Position numbers and translations under genes: made by a program. 6,171 bases of DNA from Polyangiaceae bacterium (GTDB taxonomy: Bacteria; Myxococcota; Polyangia; Polyangiales; Polyangiaceae), in contig JAICTU010000516.1 in NCBI GenBank assembly GCA_025936205.1, forward strand, positions 1-6,171. Direction: 5' to 3'. Shown here piece by piece: positions 4,759 to 6,171 of this stretch. Under the pieces are notes generated by a model. The model saw only the letters and a program-made list of their open reading frames with translations, made no database searches and was not told the origin of the DNA. Each line of letters starts with the position of its first letter. Position 1 is the first letter of the stretch.

Positions 4759-5940
4759 ATGGCGCGCGCAGGGAATGGATCGTCACCGGTCGGGGGAATT
4801 GGCAAGGCTCCGCCGCGCGTGCTGGGGGATGTGCGGGGTTCCGCGCGCGGGCCGAGTCTGGTGGTCGTGGGCGGGATGGCCGGCAATGAGCCGGCCGGGG
4901 TGCTCGCGGGCGCTCGGGTCGCCGCGGCGCTGCAGGAGCTGCGTTCGCAGTTACGCGGGCGCGCGGTGTTTCTCGCCGGAAACCGTCAGGCGCTGGCGGT
5001 GGGTCTGCGCTACGTGCGGCGTGATCTGAATCGCAGCTGGAGCCCAGCGCAGCTGGAGCGTCTGGCGAGTCTCTCGGAGCGGGAGCTCGGCGATGAGGAG
5101 CAGGAGCAGGTGGAGCTGGCGCGGACGCTGCGTGAGGTGGAGCGCGCGCAGCGGGGTCCGCTGATCTTGATCGATCTGCACACCACCTCGGCCCCCAGCC
5201 CGCCTTTCGTGTGCTTCGGCGATACGCTGCGCAACCGGCGGCTGGCTCTGTCTTTGCCGACAACGGCGATCCTCGGGCTCGAGGAGGTGGTGGAGGGCGC
5301 GCTCGTTTCGTATTGCACGGACCGCGGTCACGTCGGTATCTCGATCGAGTCGGGGCAGCATCGCGATCCAGAGGCGGTCGAGCGTCACGTCTCGGCGATC
5401 TGGCTGCTGCTGGTGGCCGCCGGTTGCCTGCCGGCGCAGGCTGTGCCGGACCTCGCGCAGCACCGGCAACGCCTGGCGAGAGCGAGCGCAGATCAGCCGC
5501 GCGTGGTCGAGATCCGTTATCGTCATGCCGTCACTCCGGGCGATGGCTTCGAACTGCTGCCCGGGTTTCGCAGCTTTGATCCGATCAGCCCGGGTCAGAT
5601 CCTGGGCAACACGGCGCAGGGGCCGCTGCGTGCCCCCGAAGCTGGCCTGATGTTGATGCCGCGCTATCAGGCTCAGGGGGAAGATGGCTACTTCCTGGTG
5701 CGAGAGGTGCGGCCCTTCTGGCTGGAGCTGTCGGCCTGGCTGCGCCGCGCCGGCGTGCCCCGTGTGCTGCCGTATCTGCCGGGGGTGGAGCGGGATCGCG
5801 CGGCTCCGGGGCAGCTGGTGGTCGATCCGCGCGTGGCCTTCACGCACGTGGCGGAGGTGATGCATCTGTGCGGCTATCGGCGCCGGCGTTCGCCGGAGAC
5901 GCGGCCCGTGTTCACCCGCCGCGGTACGCAGCGTGTATAG
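4759..5940 (+). CDS. Succinylglutamate desuccinylase/aspartoacylase-family protein with altered metal site
   Basis: A 393-residue member of the AstE/ASPA family (M14-like zinc amidohydrolases that cleave N-acyl amino acids). Family landmarks in order: VVVGGMAGNEPAG (35-47), where most members have the zinc-binding HGNE; GNRQA (74-78); RRDLNR (87-92), the substrate-binding DLNR motif; LIDLHTTSAPSPP (137-149), with zinc-ligand His141; GISIESGQHRD (193-203), with the probable catalytic Glu197. The C-terminal beta domain (GFRSFDPISPGQILG to GEDGYFLVREV) is also typical. Ala41 replaces the first zinc-ligand His while Glu44 remains, so catalysis may be reduced, use another ligand, or be lost. The ATG at 4759 has GAGGA three bases upstream, a close but usable ribosome binding site; the frame extends back to 4537 without homology. 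No other arginine-catabolism (ast) genes are nearby, so substrate is unknown. The DUF1697 gene follows after 7 bp. Confidence 0.88.
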   Translation: MARAGNGSSPVGGIGKAPPRVLGDVRGSARGPSLVVVGGMAGNEPAGVLAGARVAAALQELRSQLRGRAVFLAGNRQALAVGLRYVRRDLNRSWSPAQLERLASLSERELGDEEQEQVELARTLREVERAQRGPLILIDLHTTSAPSPPFVCFGDTLRNRRLALSLPTTAILGLEEVVEGALVSYCTDRGHVGISIESGQHRDPEAVERHVSAIWLLLVAAGCLPAQAVPDLAQHRQRLARASADQPRVVEIRYRHAVTPGDGFELLPGFRSFDPISPGQILGNTAQGPLRAPEAGLMLMPRYQAQGEDGYFLVREVRPFWLELSAWLRRAGVPRVLPYLPGVERDRAAPGQLVVDPRVAFTHVAEVMHLCGYRRRRSPETRPVFTRRGTQRV

Positions 5941-5947
5941 TTAGTGC

Positions 5948-6171
5948 ATGCCCGCGTACGCCGCTCTGCTCCGCGCCGTCAATGTCGGCGGCACCGGTAG
6001 GCTCGCCATGACGGACTTGCGCAAGCTGTGCGAGGCGGCGGGCTTTGCCGATGTGGCCACGTACATCCAGTCGGGCAACGTGGTGTTCACGAGCAAGCGC
6101 GGCGAGGCGAGCGTGAAGAAGCTGCTCGAGGCGGCGCTCGCCGAGCAGCTGGGCAAGCCCTGCAGCGTGCT
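5948..6171 (+). CDS. DUF1697 family protein, N-terminal fragment
   Basis: The first 74 codons of a DUF1697 protein; the gene runs off the window end, and full members are usually about 180 residues. The start MPAYAALLRAVNVGGTGRLA matches the family's 'LLRGINVGG' opening, and TYIQSGNVVF (residues 43-52) is the family's most conserved block. The family is widespread in bacteria, small and probably cytoplasmic, and has no established function. The ATG at 5948 lies 7 bp after the TAG of the desuccinylase-like gene and has no clear ribosome binding site of its own, which suggests a shared transcript and translation by re-initiation or coupling. No start other than this ATG fits the family N-terminus. 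Confidence 0.9.
   Translation, partial: MPAYAALLRAVNVGGTGRLAMTDLRKLCEAAGFADVATYIQSGNVVFTSKRGEASVKKLLEAALAEQLGKPCSV

Overview
This is a GC-rich chromosomal window whose gene content best fits the Myxococcota (Polyangiales-type delta-proteobacteria). It carries a TIGR02147/DUF4423-type regulator, a Cys-rich lipoprotein with a Pro/Thr linker, a solitary RAYT-like transposase and a strong preference for G/C at third codon positions. The assignment is inferred from gene content; no taxonomic marker gene is present.

Layout: (1) positions 1-503, the C-terminal end of a DHA2 (EmrB/QacA-type) efflux transporter on the + strand, cut by the window edge. (2) 504-908, a gene-free spacer with a terminator-like hairpin and a 14-bp dyad resembling a degenerate parS site, nested inside a 10-bp inverted repeat. 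(3) 909-1616 on the - strand, a single-domain HuH/Y1 transposase of the REP-associated (RAYT) type with an AT-hook-like N-terminus, preceded by an unusually AT-rich patch. (4) 1956-3035 on the - strand, a putative transcription regulator with two HTH segments and a DUF4423 C-terminal domain. It faces away from (5) 3223-4152 on the + strand, a secreted 18-cysteine lipoprotein of unknown function; the two share a divergent control region of about 190 bp. (6) 4153-4758, a 600-bp stretch without a convincing gene but with a hairpin and a 16-bp near-direct repeat. (7) 4759-5940 on the + strand, a succinylglutamate desuccinylase/aspartoacylase-family protein in which the usual first zinc-binding His (HGNE) is Ala (AGNE). 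It is followed after 7 bp by (8) the start of a DUF1697 gene that runs off the end of the window.

The genes do not form one pathway. The most plausible functional links are the divergent regulator/lipoprotein pair and the tightly spaced desuccinylase-like/DUF1697 pair, which probably share a transcript. I see no CRISPR array, prophage, rRNA, tRNA or recognisable defence system. The points most worth a second look are the altered metal site of the desuccinylase-like protein, the nested dyad at 746-802, and the solitary RAYT with its AT-rich leader.
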